From positions 124,001-188,000 of the forward strand of contig NZ_CANMJE010000002.1 in assembly GCF_947498095.1 (NCBI RefSeq): DNA of 64,000 nucleotides. The letters run 5' to 3'. Each line of letters starts with the position of its first letter. Position 1 is the first letter of the stretch. The translations under genes and the position numbers were made by a program. Source of the stretch: an uncultured Shimia sp. (GTDB lineage Bacteria; Pseudomonadota; Alphaproteobacteria; Rhodobacterales; Rhodobacteraceae). Positions 20,222 to 29,661 of this stretch are shown here, in pieces. The notes beneath the pieces were generated by a model. It saw only the letters and a list, made by a program, of their open reading frames with translations. It was not told the DNA's origin and searched no databases.

Positions 20222-20299
20222 GGGTGATGCCGGGCTGCTCTGCCTCTGTTTGACCAAACCGTAACATGGGACGCCCCCATGGGGCAATGAGTGGAAGAA

Positions 20300-20371
20300 G
20301 GGGGCCAGCCCCCCTCGCCGTCTTTTGGCAAAGACGCCGTTTCCCCCGGGATATTTGGGGCCAAAAGAAGA
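20300..20371 (+). repeat. Dispersed intergenic repeat, copy b
   Basis: Two hairpins (GGGGGC-CA-GCCCCC at 20300-20313; CGTCTTT-TGGC-AAAGACG at 20319-20336), then CCCCCGGGATATTT followed by GGGGCCAAAAGAAG. It is the left arm of composite element 1. Confidence 0.7.
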
Positions 20372-20515
20372 CCTGAGTACTCCCCAACCTGACGGTCAGG
20401 GAGCTTCTTCAGGCGCGGCCATCGGCGTCCCCGCCTGTACCGCGCCAACAGGGTAGATCGTTAAGGTTAACAACCCCTTGCTTCTTTTGGCCTTAAGTAT
20501 CCCGGGGGAGGTCCG
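20341..20515. repeat. Composite intergenic element 1 (inverted arms plus conserved core)
   Basis: Two copies of the dispersed repeat face each other (b on plus, c on minus) around a core at 20401-20471 containing GCGGCCATCGGC, GCCTGTACCGCGCC and TTAAGGTTAAC. The reverse complement of element 2 (28246-28460) has the same arms, the same two identical core blocks at the same spacing and the same TTAA-rich end. It fills the 328-bp gap between the M48-like gene and the acyl-CoA synthetase; no gene is seen in this gap. Confidence 0.7.
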
Positions 20516-20543
20516 AGCGTGCTCGGGGCGGGGACAGAGCCCC
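20481..20543 (-). repeat. Dispersed intergenic repeat, copy c
   Basis: Read on the minus strand after the acyl-CoA synthetase stop: GGGGC...GCCCC hairpin (20525-20543), then CCCCCGGGATACTT followed by AAGGCCAAAAGAAG. It is the right arm of composite element 1. Confidence 0.7.
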
Positions 20544-20549
20544 AATCCT

Positions 20550-22178
20550 TCAGAGTTTTGCCGCAACTTTGCGCAGTTCGAATTTCTGAATCTTGCCTGT
20601 GGACGTTTTGGGGAGTTCTTGGAACACAACGCGTTTCGGCGCCTTGAAGCCGGCAAGAGTTTCGCGGGAAAAGGCGATGATCTCGGCCTCGGTTGCGGAT
20701 TGCCCTTCAAGCAGTTCAACAAAGGCACAGGGCACTTCGCCCCATTTGTCGTCCGGCTTGGCCACCACTGCTGCCATTGACACGGCCGGGTGTGCCATCA
20801 GCGTGCCTTCGACCTCGACGGACGAGATGTTCTCGCCACCCGAGATGATGATGTCCTTGGCGCGATCGGCGATCTGCACATAGGTGTCGGGATGTTGCAG
20901 TGCGATGTCACCGGAATGAAAATAGCCGCCCTTGAACGCTTCCGCCGTGGCTTCGGGGTTCTTGAGATACCCCTTCATCACCGAATTGCCGCGAATGACA
21001 ATCTCACCTTGGGTTTTTCCGTCCATCGGAATTTGCGCCATGTTTTCGTCCATGACGGTGATGTGTTCCATCATCGGAAAGGCGATGCCCTGACGTGCTT
21101 TGATGGTTGCGACCTCAGGCTTGTCGAGGGCTCCCCACTCGTCGTCTTTCCAAAGGCATTCGGTGACATGACCATAGGTTTCCGTCAGCCCATAGACCTG
21201 CGTGACGTTGAATCCAAGGTCTTCGATTTTGGCAAGGGTCGCTGGGGCAGGGGGGGCGCCTGCGGTAAAGACCTCAACCGTGTGGTCAAAAGTGCGTCGT
21301 TCCTCATCCAATGCATTGACGATCATATTCAGAACGATGGGCGCGCCACCGAAATGCGTGACCCCTTCGTAGTGGATGGCGTTATAGATCGCCTGCGCGG
21401 TGATATCGCGGCAGCACACCAGCGTGCCGCCAATCATTGGCATCATCCACGTGTGGTTCCAGCCGTTACAGTGGAACAGGGGCACAATCGCCATAAAGAC
21501 CGGGTGCAGCACCATGCGCCAGCTGACCACTGTGCCCATGGTCATGAGGTATGCCCCACGATGGTGACAGACCACGCCCTTGGGCCGCCCGGTGGTGCCC
21601 GAGGTATAGTTCAGCGACAGGCTTTCCCATTCGTCTTCTGGCATGATCCAGTCGAACGCTGGATCGCCGGTTTCCAGCAGAGCCTCATAGTCGGTGTAGG
21701 ACCCGCTGGCGTGATAGCCCGCCTGATCGTCGGCGACCTCGATGATGATCGGCTTGGGGCCTTCCATCGCGTCAACCGCAGCTTTGACCGTGTCCATGAA
21801 CTGCGGGTCGACCAGCACAACTTTGGCCTCGCCGTGGTCAAAGATGTAGGCCACGGTGTCGACGTCCAGCCGGGTGTTGATCGTGTTCAAAACAGCGCCA
21901 CATGCCGGGACGCCGAAATGCGCTTCGGCCTGTGCCGGCAGGTTCGGGATCAGTGTGGCAACGACGTCTCCGGGGCGAACCCCCAATCCGATCAGCGCCG
22001 AGGCAAGACGAGTGCAACGTTCGTAATACTCGGCATAGGTCTTGCGGTGCTTTCCATAGCTGACCGCGAGGGTATCGGGGAAAACATCACGCGCCCGACG
22101 CAAGTGCGACAGCGGTGTCAAAGGCACGAAATTTGCCGCGCATTTGTCCAGCCCAGTTTCATCAACCATCCAGCCCAT
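20550..22178 (-). CDS. AMP-forming acyl-CoA synthetase
   Basis: This is a 542-aa ANL-family ligase of the plant AAE/bacterial medium-chain acyl-CoA synthetase type. It shows LNTINTRLD, LNYTSGTTGRPKGV, VYGLTETYG, the hinge SGGENISSVEVE and the C-terminal catalytic Lys motif LPKTSTGKIQKFELR. It probably activates a medium-chain or branched carboxylate for beta-oxidation; the substrate cannot be read from sequence. It differs from DmdB at the N-terminus. The ATG at 22178 follows GGGAGGG. It is divergent from an EamA transporter, with palindromes between. Confidence 0.88.
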   Translation of the reverse strand: MGWMVDETGLDKCAANFVPLTPLSHLRRARDVFPDTLAVSYGKHRKTYAEYYERCTRLASALIGLGVRPGDVVATLIPNLPAQAEAHFGVPACGAVLNTINTRLDVDTVAYIFDHGEAKVVLVDPQFMDTVKAAVDAMEGPKPIIIEVADDQAGYHASGSYTDYEALLETGDPAFDWIMPEDEWESLSLNYTSGTTGRPKGVVCHHRGAYLMTMGTVVSWRMVLHPVFMAIVPLFHCNGWNHTWMMPMIGGTLVCCRDITAQAIYNAIHYEGVTHFGGAPIVLNMIVNALDEERRTFDHTVEVFTAGAPPAPATLAKIEDLGFNVTQVYGLTETYGHVTECLWKDDEWGALDKPEVATIKARQGIAFPMMEHITVMDENMAQIPMDGKTQGEIVIRGNSVMKGYLKNPEATAEAFKGGYFHSGDIALQHPDTYVQIADRAKDIIISGGENISSVEVEGTLMAHPAVSMAAVVAKPDDKWGEVPCAFVELLEGQSATEAEIIAFSRETLAGFKAPKRVVFQELPKTSTGKIQKFELRKVAAKL

Positions 22179-22206
22179 CAAATCCCTCCCTTGATTCTGC
22201 GGCTCA

Positions 22207-22280
22207 TGTCGCTTTACGACAGACTATTCATGTCAGTTACCCCTCGTGTAGTGCGGAACCGACAATTGTCAGACAATTAG
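22207..22280. promoter_or_regulatory. Palindromes between divergent genes
   Basis: TGTCG-CTTTA-CGACA (22207-22221) and the perfect palindrome GACAATTGTC (22261-22270), followed by a second GACAATT 11 bp on, lie in the 110-bp gap between the acyl-CoA synthetase and the EamA gene. These are candidate operators; the regulator is unknown. Confidence 0.35.
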
Positions 22281-22288
22281 AGGCAGAA

Positions 22289-23185
22289 ATGACCGCAAGC
22301 GTCAATAACCGTCCTGTCGCTGCCGCGCTTTCGATGCTGTCGGCAATGGCCACGATTGGGTTCATTGACAATTTTGTTGGTGAAATCTCGGCGCACGTCA
22401 GTGTCTGGCAGTTCATCTGGATGCGCTCAACGGTGATGTTTCCTTTGCTGATCCTGATGTCCCTAGTTGGCCTTGGAACGCTTTGGGCGGTTCGTTGGCG
22501 TCCGGTTCTGGCGCGCGCCACAATCATCACCTGCGCCATGGTGCTTTACTTTGGCTCTCTCGGCCTGATGCCGATCACGCAGGCGCTTGCCGGGTTGTTC
22601 ACTTCGCCAATCTGGGTGTTGCTCATCAACCTTGTTTTTATGCGGCGACGCATTGGCCCCTGGCGCATCGCTGCTGTGTTCATCGGGTTTGCAGGCATCT
22701 TGTTGGTGCTGCAACCGGGGACCGACGGCTTTGGGCTTTCGATGCTGATGCCTGTGGCTGCGGGACTGTTCTATGCCGTCTCGTCCATTGCCACCCGTAG
22801 CTGGTGTGCTGGTGAAAGCGCTTTAGCCCTTTTGGGGACCAATATGGCCGTCATGTGGGTGGTTGGCGGGCTGGCGACACTGCTGCTTGGCATTACACCT
22901 TTAGAGCAACAGGATTTCCTGACCCGGTCGCCATCCTGGGAGATTTGGCCCATCGTGCCTTACATCCTTTTGCAAGCCGTGGGGTCCTTGACGGGGGTTT
23001 TTCTGATTATCCGGGCTTATCAGATGGATGAGCCGACAAACGTCGCCGTCTTTGAGTACTCGGTGATGCTGTTCGGGCCGGTCTTTGCCTTTCTGTTGTT
23101 TGGACAGGGGGTGAATGGATTGCAAGCCATCGGGATTGCCATGATCGCCGCTTCGGGCGTGATTATCGCAATTCGCTCAAAGTAA
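22289..23185 (+). CDS. EamA/DMT-superfamily transporter
   Basis: The 298-aa protein has about ten hydrophobic helices in two EamA repeats (GILLVLQPGTDGFG at the end of the first; IIAIRSK at the C-terminus). It is an inner-membrane drug/metabolite transporter of unknown substrate. The ATG at 22289 after GAGG is preferred; the ORF track start is 58 codons too long and crosses the acyl-CoA synthetase promoter. It is divergent from that synthetase. Confidence 0.88.
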   Translation: MTASVNNRPVAAALSMLSAMATIGFIDNFVGEISAHVSVWQFIWMRSTVMFPLLILMSLVGLGTLWAVRWRPVLARATIITCAMVLYFGSLGLMPITQALAGLFTSPIWVLLINLVFMRRRIGPWRIAAVFIGFAGILLVLQPGTDGFGLSMLMPVAAGLFYAVSSIATRSWCAGESALALLGTNMAVMWVVGGLATLLLGITPLEQQDFLTRSPSWEIWPIVPYILLQAVGSLTGVFLIIRAYQMDEPTNVAVFEYSVMLFGPVFAFLLFGQGVNGLQAIGIAMIAASGVIIAIRSK

Positions 23186-23379
23186 GCCTGACGATTCGAG
23201 CCGCTTAATTGCGGCGGTATTTCCGTCTGATCTGAGGCCAATTCCCCTATGGAAATGCCATTGTGCGAACATTGGAAACACTGCCCCAAAAAGACCTCAT
23301 TTCAGGCCAAAGGTATCCTTACAAATTTAAACAAATGAACTTGCTGCTAAATCCACCGCCAGACGCTCAGGGGAAAGAA

Positions 23380-24033
23380 ATGTTTGGATGGACACCTACA
23401 ACTGAAACACGCACCAGACCGGTGGCACCCACGCAAGCTCTGCGCGACCCAGTGTTATTGGGAGCGGGCTGCGGGATTGTCGAGGGGACACAAGTCGCCA
23501 CGCAAGCTGGCTGGCAACCCGCCGAGACCCTGCGCGCCGGAGATGAGGTTCTGACATTTGATGGTGGAATGCAGCGGGTCACCGCGGTTCTGCGTGATGA
23601 GGTCTGGAGTGGTCTGGATCAATGTCCCGAAGCCCTGTGGCCGCTCTTGGTCGAAGCCGAGACCATCGGCAACCAAAACGATCTTTTGGTCATGCCGCAT
23701 CAGGGCGTTTTGATCGAAAGTGACGATATCAGTGACCGCTGGGGTGATCCCTATGCGGTGATCCCCGCCGCAGCGCTTGAAGTGCTGGAAGGGGTTGAGC
23801 GCCACGAACCCTATGGAACTGTCGAAGTTGTGCTGCCGGTCTTTGAAGAGGACCAGATGGTTTTTGCAGACCACGGCGCACTGATGTTCTGTCAGTCCCA
23901 CTGGGGACTGAGCGCGGGCATCTTGCCGAAATTCGGCGCCGCAGGAAATTACAACATGCTGCCCATGGCGGCCGCGATCCGGTTATTGGAAATGACCTAT
24001 ATCCCGGATTATGCAGACTACGCGACCGCTTGA
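23380..24033 (+). CDS. Stand-alone Hint-domain protein
   Basis: The 217-aa protein has a Hint (Hedgehog/intein) fold domain: CGIVEGTQVATQAGWQPAE gives the N-terminal Cys and first strands, AGDEVLTFDGGMQRV the second block, and VMPHQGVLI the conserved His-containing block. Such solo Hint proteins are common in Roseobacter genomes and often tailor or process secreted proteins; the role here is unknown. The ATG at 23380 with a GGGAAAGA site is preferred to upstream starts at 23335 or 23263. The 194 bp before it hold no visible gene. Confidence 0.75.
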   Translation: MFGWTPTTETRTRPVAPTQALRDPVLLGAGCGIVEGTQVATQAGWQPAETLRAGDEVLTFDGGMQRVTAVLRDEVWSGLDQCPEALWPLLVEAETIGNQNDLLVMPHQGVLIESDDISDRWGDPYAVIPAAALEVLEGVERHEPYGTVEVVLPVFEEDQMVFADHGALMFCQSHWGLSAGILPKFGAAGNYNMLPMAAAIRLLEMTYIPDYADYATA

Positions 24034-24067
24034 ATCCCCCCCCCCCACCGGACAGGCGCTGCATGTT

Positions 24068-24103
24068 AAAAAACCGCCCGGAAGTTTTCTTCCGGGCGGT
24101 TTT
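24068..24103. terminator. Strong bidirectional rho-independent terminator
   Basis: AAAACCGCCCGGAAG pairs with CTTCCGGGCGGTTTT around TTTT, with T-rich flanks on both strands. It sits between the convergent Hint gene and fadJ. An 11-C homopolymer (24036-24046) lies just before it, after the Hint stop. Confidence 0.93.
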
Positions 24104-24126
24104 AATTTTAGAGCGCTGCAAAGCTA

Positions 24127-26319
24127 TCAGGCTGCGGCGGCCTGCTGACCAAAGCGGCCATAGAAGCTTTGGTTCTTCTCGGCCATCTCACGCAAGAGCG
24201 GCGGGCAAGCAAAGCGTTCACCGTATTTCGCGGTCAGCTCATCGCACTTCTCGGCAGCCCAGGCAGCCCCAACGATGTCCAACCACGAGAACGGACCACC
24301 CGACCAAGGCATAAAGCCCCAGCCCAGGATCGCGCCCACGTCGCCTTCGCGGATGTCTTCCAGCACGTCTGCTTCCAACGCGCGGACCGCTTCCAGAACC
24401 TGAGAGAAGATCAGGCGGTGCTGAACTTCAGTCACGTCTGGTTGTTCTTCCAACTGCGGGAACTTGTCGGCAAAGCCTTTCCAATAGCCCAGACGCTTGC
24501 CTTTTTCGTCATAGTCAAAGAACCCGGCCTTGGCTTTACGACCAAAGCGGCCCTCGTCAACCATCCAGAAGGTCACGTCATCGGCAATCGACTTTGGATA
24601 GGCATTGCCCATCGCCGCCATCGTGGCCTTGGCGATCTTGGCGCCAAGATCAAGCGAAGTCTCATCGACCAGCTGGATCGGTCCGACAGGGAAGCCCAAG
24701 AGTTGAGCCGCGTGGTCCAGAAGCTGCGGCGCAACGCCTTCGCCAGCCATCATCACACCTTCGTTGATGTAGGGAATGATACAGCGGTTGGCATAGAAGA
24801 AGCGCTCGTCATTCACAACGATTGGCGTCTTCTTGATCTGACGCACATAGTCCAGCGCCTTGGCGACCGCACGAGGGCCGGTTTCGCGGCCCTTGATGAT
24901 CTCGACCAGTGCCATCTTCTCGACAGGCGAGAAGAAGTGGATGCCGATGAACTGTTCCTTGCGCACAGACGCTTCGGCCAGACCGGTGATCGGCAGCGTC
25001 GAGGTGTTCGAGGCAAAGATCGCGTCCTCAGGGATGATCGCTTCGACCTTTTTGGTCATCTCGGCTTTGACGGCAGGGTCTTCAAACACGGCCTCAATGA
25101 TCAGGTCCACGTCCGACAATGCGTTCAGATCGGTGGTGGCGTTGATCTTCGCCAGCATCGCGGTCTTTTGCTCTTCGGTGGCCTTCTTGCGCTTAATGCC
25201 CTTGTCCATGAAGCTCTCGGAATAGGCCTTGCCGCGATCCGCTGCCTCTTGGTTGGTGTCGATCAGCACAACATCCATACCCGCCTTGGCCGAAACCAAA
25301 GCAATACCAGCGCCCATCATGCCCGCGCCCAGCACGCCAACCTTTTTGACGCGTTGATCGGGTACATCGGGGCGGTTCGCGCCCTTTTCCAGTGCCTCCT
25401 TGTTGATGAACAAGGACCGGATCATGGCTGAGGACGAGGGGTTCATCAGCACATTGGTGAACCAACGCGCTTCGATCTTGATCGCCGTGTCAAACGGCAC
25501 CATCGCGCCCTCATAGACTGCGCTCAGCAGCGCCTTGGCCGCTGGATAGACGCCCCATGTGTTGCCATGCACCATCGCGTTGGCACCGACAAAGGTCATG
25601 AACCCTGCAGGGTGATAGGGTTCCCCACCAGGCATCTTATAGCCCTTTTCGTCCCAAGGTTTGACAATCTTCGGCTCGGACAGAACCCAGGCCTTGGCAT
25701 CCGCCATCGGGTCTGCGCTGACCTCGTCGATGATACCCGCCATTTTGGCTTTCTTGGGGTCAACCATCTTGCCTTGCAGCAGGAAGGGCGAGGCCGCCAT
25801 AGCGCCCATCTTGCGCACCATGCGGGTTGTTCCGCCACCGCCCGGGAAAATGCCGACCATGATCTCAGGCAGGCCGATCTTGGCCTTGGGATTGTCTGCC
25901 GCGAAAATGCGGTGTGTCGCCAAAGGCAGTTCCAGACCAATGCCCAGCGCGGTGCCGGGCAGGACGCAGGCAATCGGCTTGCCGCCCTTGTTGGTCTTTG
26001 GGTCCATACCTGCGCGTTCGATCTTGCGCAGAACGCTGTGCATCGACATCACGCCTTCGAACATGCCTGCGGCTGGGTTGTCGCCACCGCGTTTGCCCAT
26101 TTCCGCCAGCACATTGAGGTCCATGCCGCCCGCGAACGAGCCTTCTTTGCCAGACGTGATGACCGCGCCTTTGATGGCGTCGTCTGACAGCACCGTGTCT
26201 ATGATGGCGTTCAAGTCCTGAAACGCCTGCTCCGTCATCACGTTCATCGACTTGCCAGCCGTGTTCCAAGTGATGATCCCGACGCCGTCTGCGTCTACGG
26301 AGAGATTGAAATCGCTCAT
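24127..26319 (-). CDS. fadJ: Fatty acid oxidation multifunctional enzyme (enoyl-CoA hydratase/3-hydroxyacyl-CoA dehydrogenase)
   Basis: This 730-aa fusion has an N-terminal crotonase domain (about 1-200, [16 protein letters not shown]) and a C-terminal NAD-dependent hydroxyacyl-CoA dehydrogenase (about 330-720, [13 protein letters not shown]; catalytic His in [11 protein letters not shown]). It performs the hydration and oxidation steps of beta-oxidation. It pairs with the thiolase gene 12 bp upstream as the alpha/beta complex. FadJ versus FadB naming cannot be decided from sequence alone. Confidence 0.94.
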   Translation of the reverse strand: MSDFNLSVDADGVGIITWNTAGKSMNVMTEQAFQDLNAIIDTVLSDDAIKGAVITSGKEGSFAGGMDLNVLAEMGKRGGDNPAAGMFEGVMSMHSVLRKIERAGMDPKTNKGGKPIACVLPGTALGIGLELPLATHRIFAADNPKAKIGLPEIMVGIFPGGGGTTRMVRKMGAMAASPFLLQGKMVDPKKAKMAGIIDEVSADPMADAKAWVLSEPKIVKPWDEKGYKMPGGEPYHPAGFMTFVGANAMVHGNTWGVYPAAKALLSAVYEGAMVPFDTAIKIEARWFTNVLMNPSSSAMIRSLFINKEALEKGANRPDVPDQRVKKVGVLGAGMMGAGIALVSAKAGMDVVLIDTNQEAADRGKAYSESFMDKGIKRKKATEEQKTAMLAKINATTDLNALSDVDLIIEAVFEDPAVKAEMTKKVEAIIPEDAIFASNTSTLPITGLAEASVRKEQFIGIHFFSPVEKMALVEIIKGRETGPRAVAKALDYVRQIKKTPIVVNDERFFYANRCIIPYINEGVMMAGEGVAPQLLDHAAQLLGFPVGPIQLVDETSLDLGAKIAKATMAAMGNAYPKSIADDVTFWMVDEGRFGRKAKAGFFDYDEKGKRLGYWKGFADKFPQLEEQPDVTEVQHRLIFSQVLEAVRALEADVLEDIREGDVGAILGWGFMPWSGGPFSWLDIVGAAWAAEKCDELTAKYGERFACPPLLREMAEKNQSFYGRFGQQAAAA

Positions 26320-26331
26320 GTCCTTAACTCC

Positions 26332-27543
26332 TTACACGCGTTCGATGATCGTTGCTGCACCCATGCCGGATGCAATGCACAAGGTTGCCAGACCGACCTC
26401 TTTGTCCGAGCGCTCCAGCTCGTCCAGCAATGTGCCGATGATGATAGCACCAGTTGCGCCCAGCGGGTGACCCATGGCGATCGAGCCGCCGTTAACGTTG
26501 ACCAGTTCCGGGTCGACATCAAAGGCCTGCTGGAAGCGCATCACAACGCTGGCAAAGGCCTCATTGACCTCAAACAGGTCGATGTCACCAATGTTCATGC
26601 CACTGTCAGCAAGGATCTTTTGCGTCGCAGGCACAGGCCCGGTCAGCATGATCGTCGGATCGGTGCCGATCTTACAGGTCTGGCGGATGCGCGCGCGCGG
26701 TTTAAGCCCGTATTTCTTACCGAACTCTTCGTTGCCGATCAGCACCCCGGCCGAGCCATCTACGATGCCCGACGAGTTGCCCGCGTGGTGGATGTGATTT
26801 ATCTCTTCCAGATGCGGGTACTTCATCAGCGCGATCTTGTCGAAACCGGGCATGACCTGACCCATTTCGGCAAAAGATGCTTTCAAAGCGCCGAGGCTCT
26901 GCATGTCGGTTTGCGGACGCATGTATTCGTCATGATCGAGGATCGGCAGACCGCTCACGTCATTCACAGCAATGATCGACTTGTCGAAACGGTTATCGTC
27001 CCACGCCGCCTTGGCGCGGCGCTGCGATTCAACGGCCAATGCATCAGCCTGATCACGACTAAAGCCGTACTCGGTGGCGATGATATCCGCCGAGATGCCT
27101 TGCGGTACAAAGTATTGATCCATTGCCACTGTTGGGTCGACAGCAATCGCCGCTCCGTCCGAGCCCATGGCCACACGGCCCATCATTTCCACGCCACCAG
27201 CGATATAGGCATCACCCGCGCCACCTTTGACCTGGTTGGCCGCAAGGTTCACGGCTTCCATGCCGGACGCACAGAAGCGGTTAATCGCCAGACCGGGGAT
27301 CGACTCGTCGAGATCCGAGGCCAGTACCGCGGTCCGGGCCAGGCAGCCGCCCTGTTCTTTCACTTGAGTGACATTGCCCCAGACCACGTCTTCAACAGCA
27401 TGGCCGTCCAGACCGTTGCGGTCTTTCAAGGCGTTCAGCACGGTTGCCGACAGGCGCACCGATGTGACTTCGTGCAGGGCGCCGTCCTTGCGGCCCTTGC
27501 CGCGCGGCGTGCGCACCGCGTCATAGATATAGGCTTCGGTCAT
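26332..27543 (-). CDS. fadA: Acetyl-CoA C-acyltransferase (3-ketoacyl-CoA thiolase)
   Basis: This 403-aa thiolase catalyses the cleavage step of beta-oxidation. It has the nucleophile Cys in [11 protein letters not shown], the GHPLGATGA His motif and the C-terminal Cys in [10 protein letters not shown]. The gene is 12 bp upstream of fadJ and 13 bp downstream of the GST gene, indicating one transcript. FadI is an alternative name. Confidence 0.94.
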   Translation of the reverse strand: MTEAYIYDAVRTPRGKGRKDGALHEVTSVRLSATVLNALKDRNGLDGHAVEDVVWGNVTQVKEQGGCLARTAVLASDLDESIPGLAINRFCASGMEAVNLAANQVKGGAGDAYIAGGVEMMGRVAMGSDGAAIAVDPTVAMDQYFVPQGISADIIATEYGFSRDQADALAVESQRRAKAAWDDNRFDKSIIAVNDVSGLPILDHDEYMRPQTDMQSLGALKASFAEMGQVMPGFDKIALMKYPHLEEINHIHHAGNSSGIVDGSAGVLIGNEEFGKKYGLKPRARIRQTCKIGTDPTIMLTGPVPATQKILADSGMNIGDIDLFEVNEAFASVVMRFQQAFDVDPELVNVNGGSIAMGHPLGATGAIIIGTLLDELERSDKEVGLATLCIASGMGAATIIERV

Positions 27544-27556
27544 AGTCTTCTCCTAT

Positions 27557-28195
27557 TCAGGCGCGGTCAGCGGGGCTGCCGGGCATCAGGTCATAAGGGT
27601 GTTTCCAGCCCGCGAGGGCTTGAATATTGGAAAGCCAGCGGTCGATGTTCGGCCAGTCGGCACGGTTGAACCCAAAGGGTTCGTCGTAAAACAGGTATCC
27701 ACAGCAGGAAATGTCAGCATTGGTGAGGCCATCTCCGACAATCCAGTCGCGCCCCTCAAGATGTTTGTCGAGGATCGCATAGGTCCCCTTGAGACGGCCC
27801 TGATTAAAGGCGATCACCTCTTTGGGCTGTTTGTCTTCGGGCAGGAAATTCATCAGGAACCGTGTCGGACCTGCCACTGCGCTGAGCTTGGAATTGTCCA
27901 AGAGTACCCAGCGAAAAATCTCGTAGTTCTCAGCATGGTCCTTGCCGCCGAACTTGCCGGATTTTTCTGTGACGTAGGCCAAAATCGCGCCGGATTGGCT
28001 GGTCTTGAAGTCGCCATCAACCAAAACCGGGGCCTCGCCCATTGCATTAACGGCCTCGCGGTATTCAGGGCTGCGGGTCTCGCCTGCGAAAAAGTCGACA
28101 TAGACAGGTTCCCAGTCCAATCCGCTCAACTCCAGAGCAAGGGCTGCCTTATAGGAATGTCCGGATTCGCCGAAGCAGTAGAGTTTGATGGTCAT
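27557..28195 (-). CDS. Glutathione S-transferase family protein
   Basis: The 212-aa protein has an N-terminal thioredoxin-like domain (residues 1-80, KLYCFGESGHSYKAALAL; cis-Pro region GEAPVLVDGDF and the QSGAIL glutathione-contact motif) and a helical C-domain. It is likely a cytosolic GST of beta/nu-like type. It is co-directional with fadA-fadJ (13-bp gap), so it may protect against or process an electrophilic acyl-CoA intermediate; this role is inferred from context. Confidence 0.88.
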   Translation of the reverse strand: MTIKLYCFGESGHSYKAALALELSGLDWEPVYVDFFAGETRSPEYREAVNAMGEAPVLVDGDFKTSQSGAILAYVTEKSGKFGGKDHAENYEIFRWVLLDNSKLSAVAGPTRFLMNFLPEDKQPKEVIAFNQGRLKGTYAILDKHLEGRDWIVGDGLTNADISCCGYLFYDEPFGFNRADWPNIDRWLSNIQALAGWKHPYDLMPGSPADRA

Positions 28196-28223
28196 GTGTC
28201 TCTCCCAATTGTCGCTGTCGCAG

Positions 28224-28274
28224 CGGGGGTTTCACACCCCCGTACCCCCGTGGAGTATTTTCGCCAAAATGAAG
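28224..28274 (+). repeat. Dispersed intergenic repeat, copy d
   Basis: Hairpin CGGGGGT-TTCAC-ACCCCCG (28224-28242), then CCCCCGTGGAGTATTTT followed by CGCCAAAATGAAG. It is the left arm of composite element 2. Confidence 0.7.
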
Positions 28275-28460
28275 TCCGGGGTTTAGACCTCTTTAAGGTT
28301 AACGGCCTAGGCTCGTGGGCGCGGTACAGGCTGGAGAGCCGATGGCCGCCCAAGGTGAAGCTCTGCTGCCCCGTTCGGGTGCGTCCTAGACAGACCGAAC
28401 CCGGGTGGCAGAGTGGGCCATACGCTTCATTTTGGCCCAAATACTCCCGCCGGAGGCATC
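28246..28460. repeat. Composite intergenic element 2 (inverted arms plus conserved core)
   Basis: The element fills most of the 305-bp gap between the GST and acyl-CoA dehydrogenase genes. Arms d (plus) and e (minus) face each other around a core at 28293-28363 that is the reverse complement of the element 1 core. The blocks GCGGCCATCGGC and GCCTGTACCGCGCC are identical, and TTAAGGTTAAC is retained. There is an extra ~60 bp of unrelated sequence before arm e. I see no ORF in the gap. Confidence 0.7.
28425..28460 (-). repeat. Dispersed intergenic repeat, copy e
   Basis: Read on the minus strand: GCCTCCGGCGGGAGTATTT followed by GGGCCAAAATGAAG. This copy and copy g share the GCCTCCGGCGGG form instead of a long hairpin. 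Confidence 0.7.
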
Positions 28461-28500
28461 CCGAACTCTCGACCCTGTGCAGCATCGCGGTTCTTTCTCC

Positions 28501-29640
28501 TTACAAGCTGCGTGAGATCAGCTCTTTCATGATCTCATTGGTGCCGCCATAAATCCGTTGTACGCGGGCATCGACCCACATTTCCCCGATGGGATATTCT
28601 TGCATGTAACCATAGCCGCCAAAGAGTTGCAGGCACTCGTCGAGCACTTCTCCTTGCGTGTCGGTGATCCAGTACTTGGCCATTGCAGCCTTTTCGGCGG
28701 TCAGCTTGCCCGCGATCAGTTCTGAAATGCACTCGTCCAGAAAGGCGCGTGCGACCTTGGTTTTGGTCAGGCATTCCGCCAGTTTGAACCGGGTGTTCTG
28801 GAACTGTATGATCGGCCCACCAAAGGCCTCGCGTTCCTTGCAATAGGCGATGGTGCGCTCAACTGCACCTTCCATCGAGCCTTGGGCGATGCAGGCAATG
28901 ACCAAACGTTCCTGGCCCAGTTGCTTCATCATCTGATAAAAGCCCTGGCCTTCCTCGCCGCCAAGGATGTTTTCCGGCGGGATTTCGACGTTGTCAAAGA
29001 ACAGCTCAGACGTATCCGCCGCGTGGCAGCCAATTTTCTCAAGGTTGCGGCCGCGTGAAAAGCCTTCTGCATTGGCCGTTTCCACCACCACCAGCGAGGT
29101 GCCCTTGGCGCCGGCTTTGGGGTCGGTCTTGGCCGCTACAATCACCAGGTCGGCATGTTGGCCGTTGGTGATAAAGGTCTTGGATCCTGACAGCCGATAG
29201 GCGTTGCCATCTTTCACAGCGCGGGTTTTGATGCCTTGGACGTCGGAGCCACCCGAGGGTTCGGTCATCGCCAGCGCGCCCACCATTTCGCCCGTGGCCA
29301 TTTTGGGCAGCCAGCGTTGTTTCTGCTCTTCCGAGCCGTATTCCAGAATGTAATGCGCGACGATGCCCGAATGGATGCCGTGGCCCCAGCTGGCCAGATT
29401 GGCGCGGTTGGACTCCATCAGGATCACGGCCTCGTGGCCGAAATCGCCACCAACGCCGCCGTATTCTTCGGGGATAGAGGGGCACAAAAGACCCAGCTCA
29501 CCGGCTTCATTCCAGGTGCTGCGATCCATCTCGCCCTGTTTGCGCCATGTGTCGAAGCGGGGGGCCCATTCGTCGTTGATGAACTTGGCCGTCATTTCGG
29601 CCAGCATCTGGTGTTCGTCGGTCATCCAAGCAGATGTCAT
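28501..29640 (-). CDS. Acyl-CoA dehydrogenase
   Basis: This is a 379-aa FAD-dependent acyl-CoA dehydrogenase, first step of beta-oxidation or branched-chain acyl-CoA catabolism. The FAD/substrate motif [16 protein letters not shown] and the C-terminal [11 protein letters not shown] (catalytic Glu position) are visible; the length is normal for the four-chain type. I choose the ATG at 29640 with CAGGAGAG before it. The preceding 70-aa gene lies 21 bp upstream. Confidence 0.94.
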   Translation of the reverse strand: MTSAWMTDEHQMLAEMTAKFINDEWAPRFDTWRKQGEMDRSTWNEAGELGLLCPSIPEEYGGVGGDFGHEAVILMESNRANLASWGHGIHSGIVAHYILEYGSEEQKQRWLPKMATGEMVGALAMTEPSGGSDVQGIKTRAVKDGNAYRLSGSKTFITNGQHADLVIVAAKTDPKAGAKGTSLVVVETANAEGFSRGRNLEKIGCHAADTSELFFDNVEIPPENILGGEEGQGFYQMMKQLGQERLVIACIAQGSMEGAVERTIAYCKEREAFGGPIIQFQNTRFKLAECLTKTKVARAFLDECISELIAGKLTAEKAAMAKYWITDTQGEVLDECLQLFGGYGYMQEYPIGEMWVDARVQRIYGGTNEIMKELISRSL

Positions 29641-29661
29641 GGGTCTCTCCTGTTCCAAGGA

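Noticed and set aside
20550-22178. Assignment of the acyl-CoA synthetase as DmdB (DMSP demethylation pathway)
   Set aside because: The N-terminus and LNTINTRLD-type core fit the general AAE-like acyl-CoA synthetases better than the DmdB sequences I recall.
20790-22280. 496-aa plus-strand ORF
   Set aside because: Antisense to the acyl-CoA synthetase over its whole length; the sense frame has all ANL motifs.
24169-25431. 420-aa plus-strand ORF
   Set aside because: It lies fully antisense to fadJ, has a low-complexity His/Arg-rich product and no RBS; it is a shadow of GC-rich coding.
26467-27669. 400-aa plus-strand ORF antisense to fadA
   Set aside because: Opposite strand of a clear thiolase gene; product resembles no protein family.
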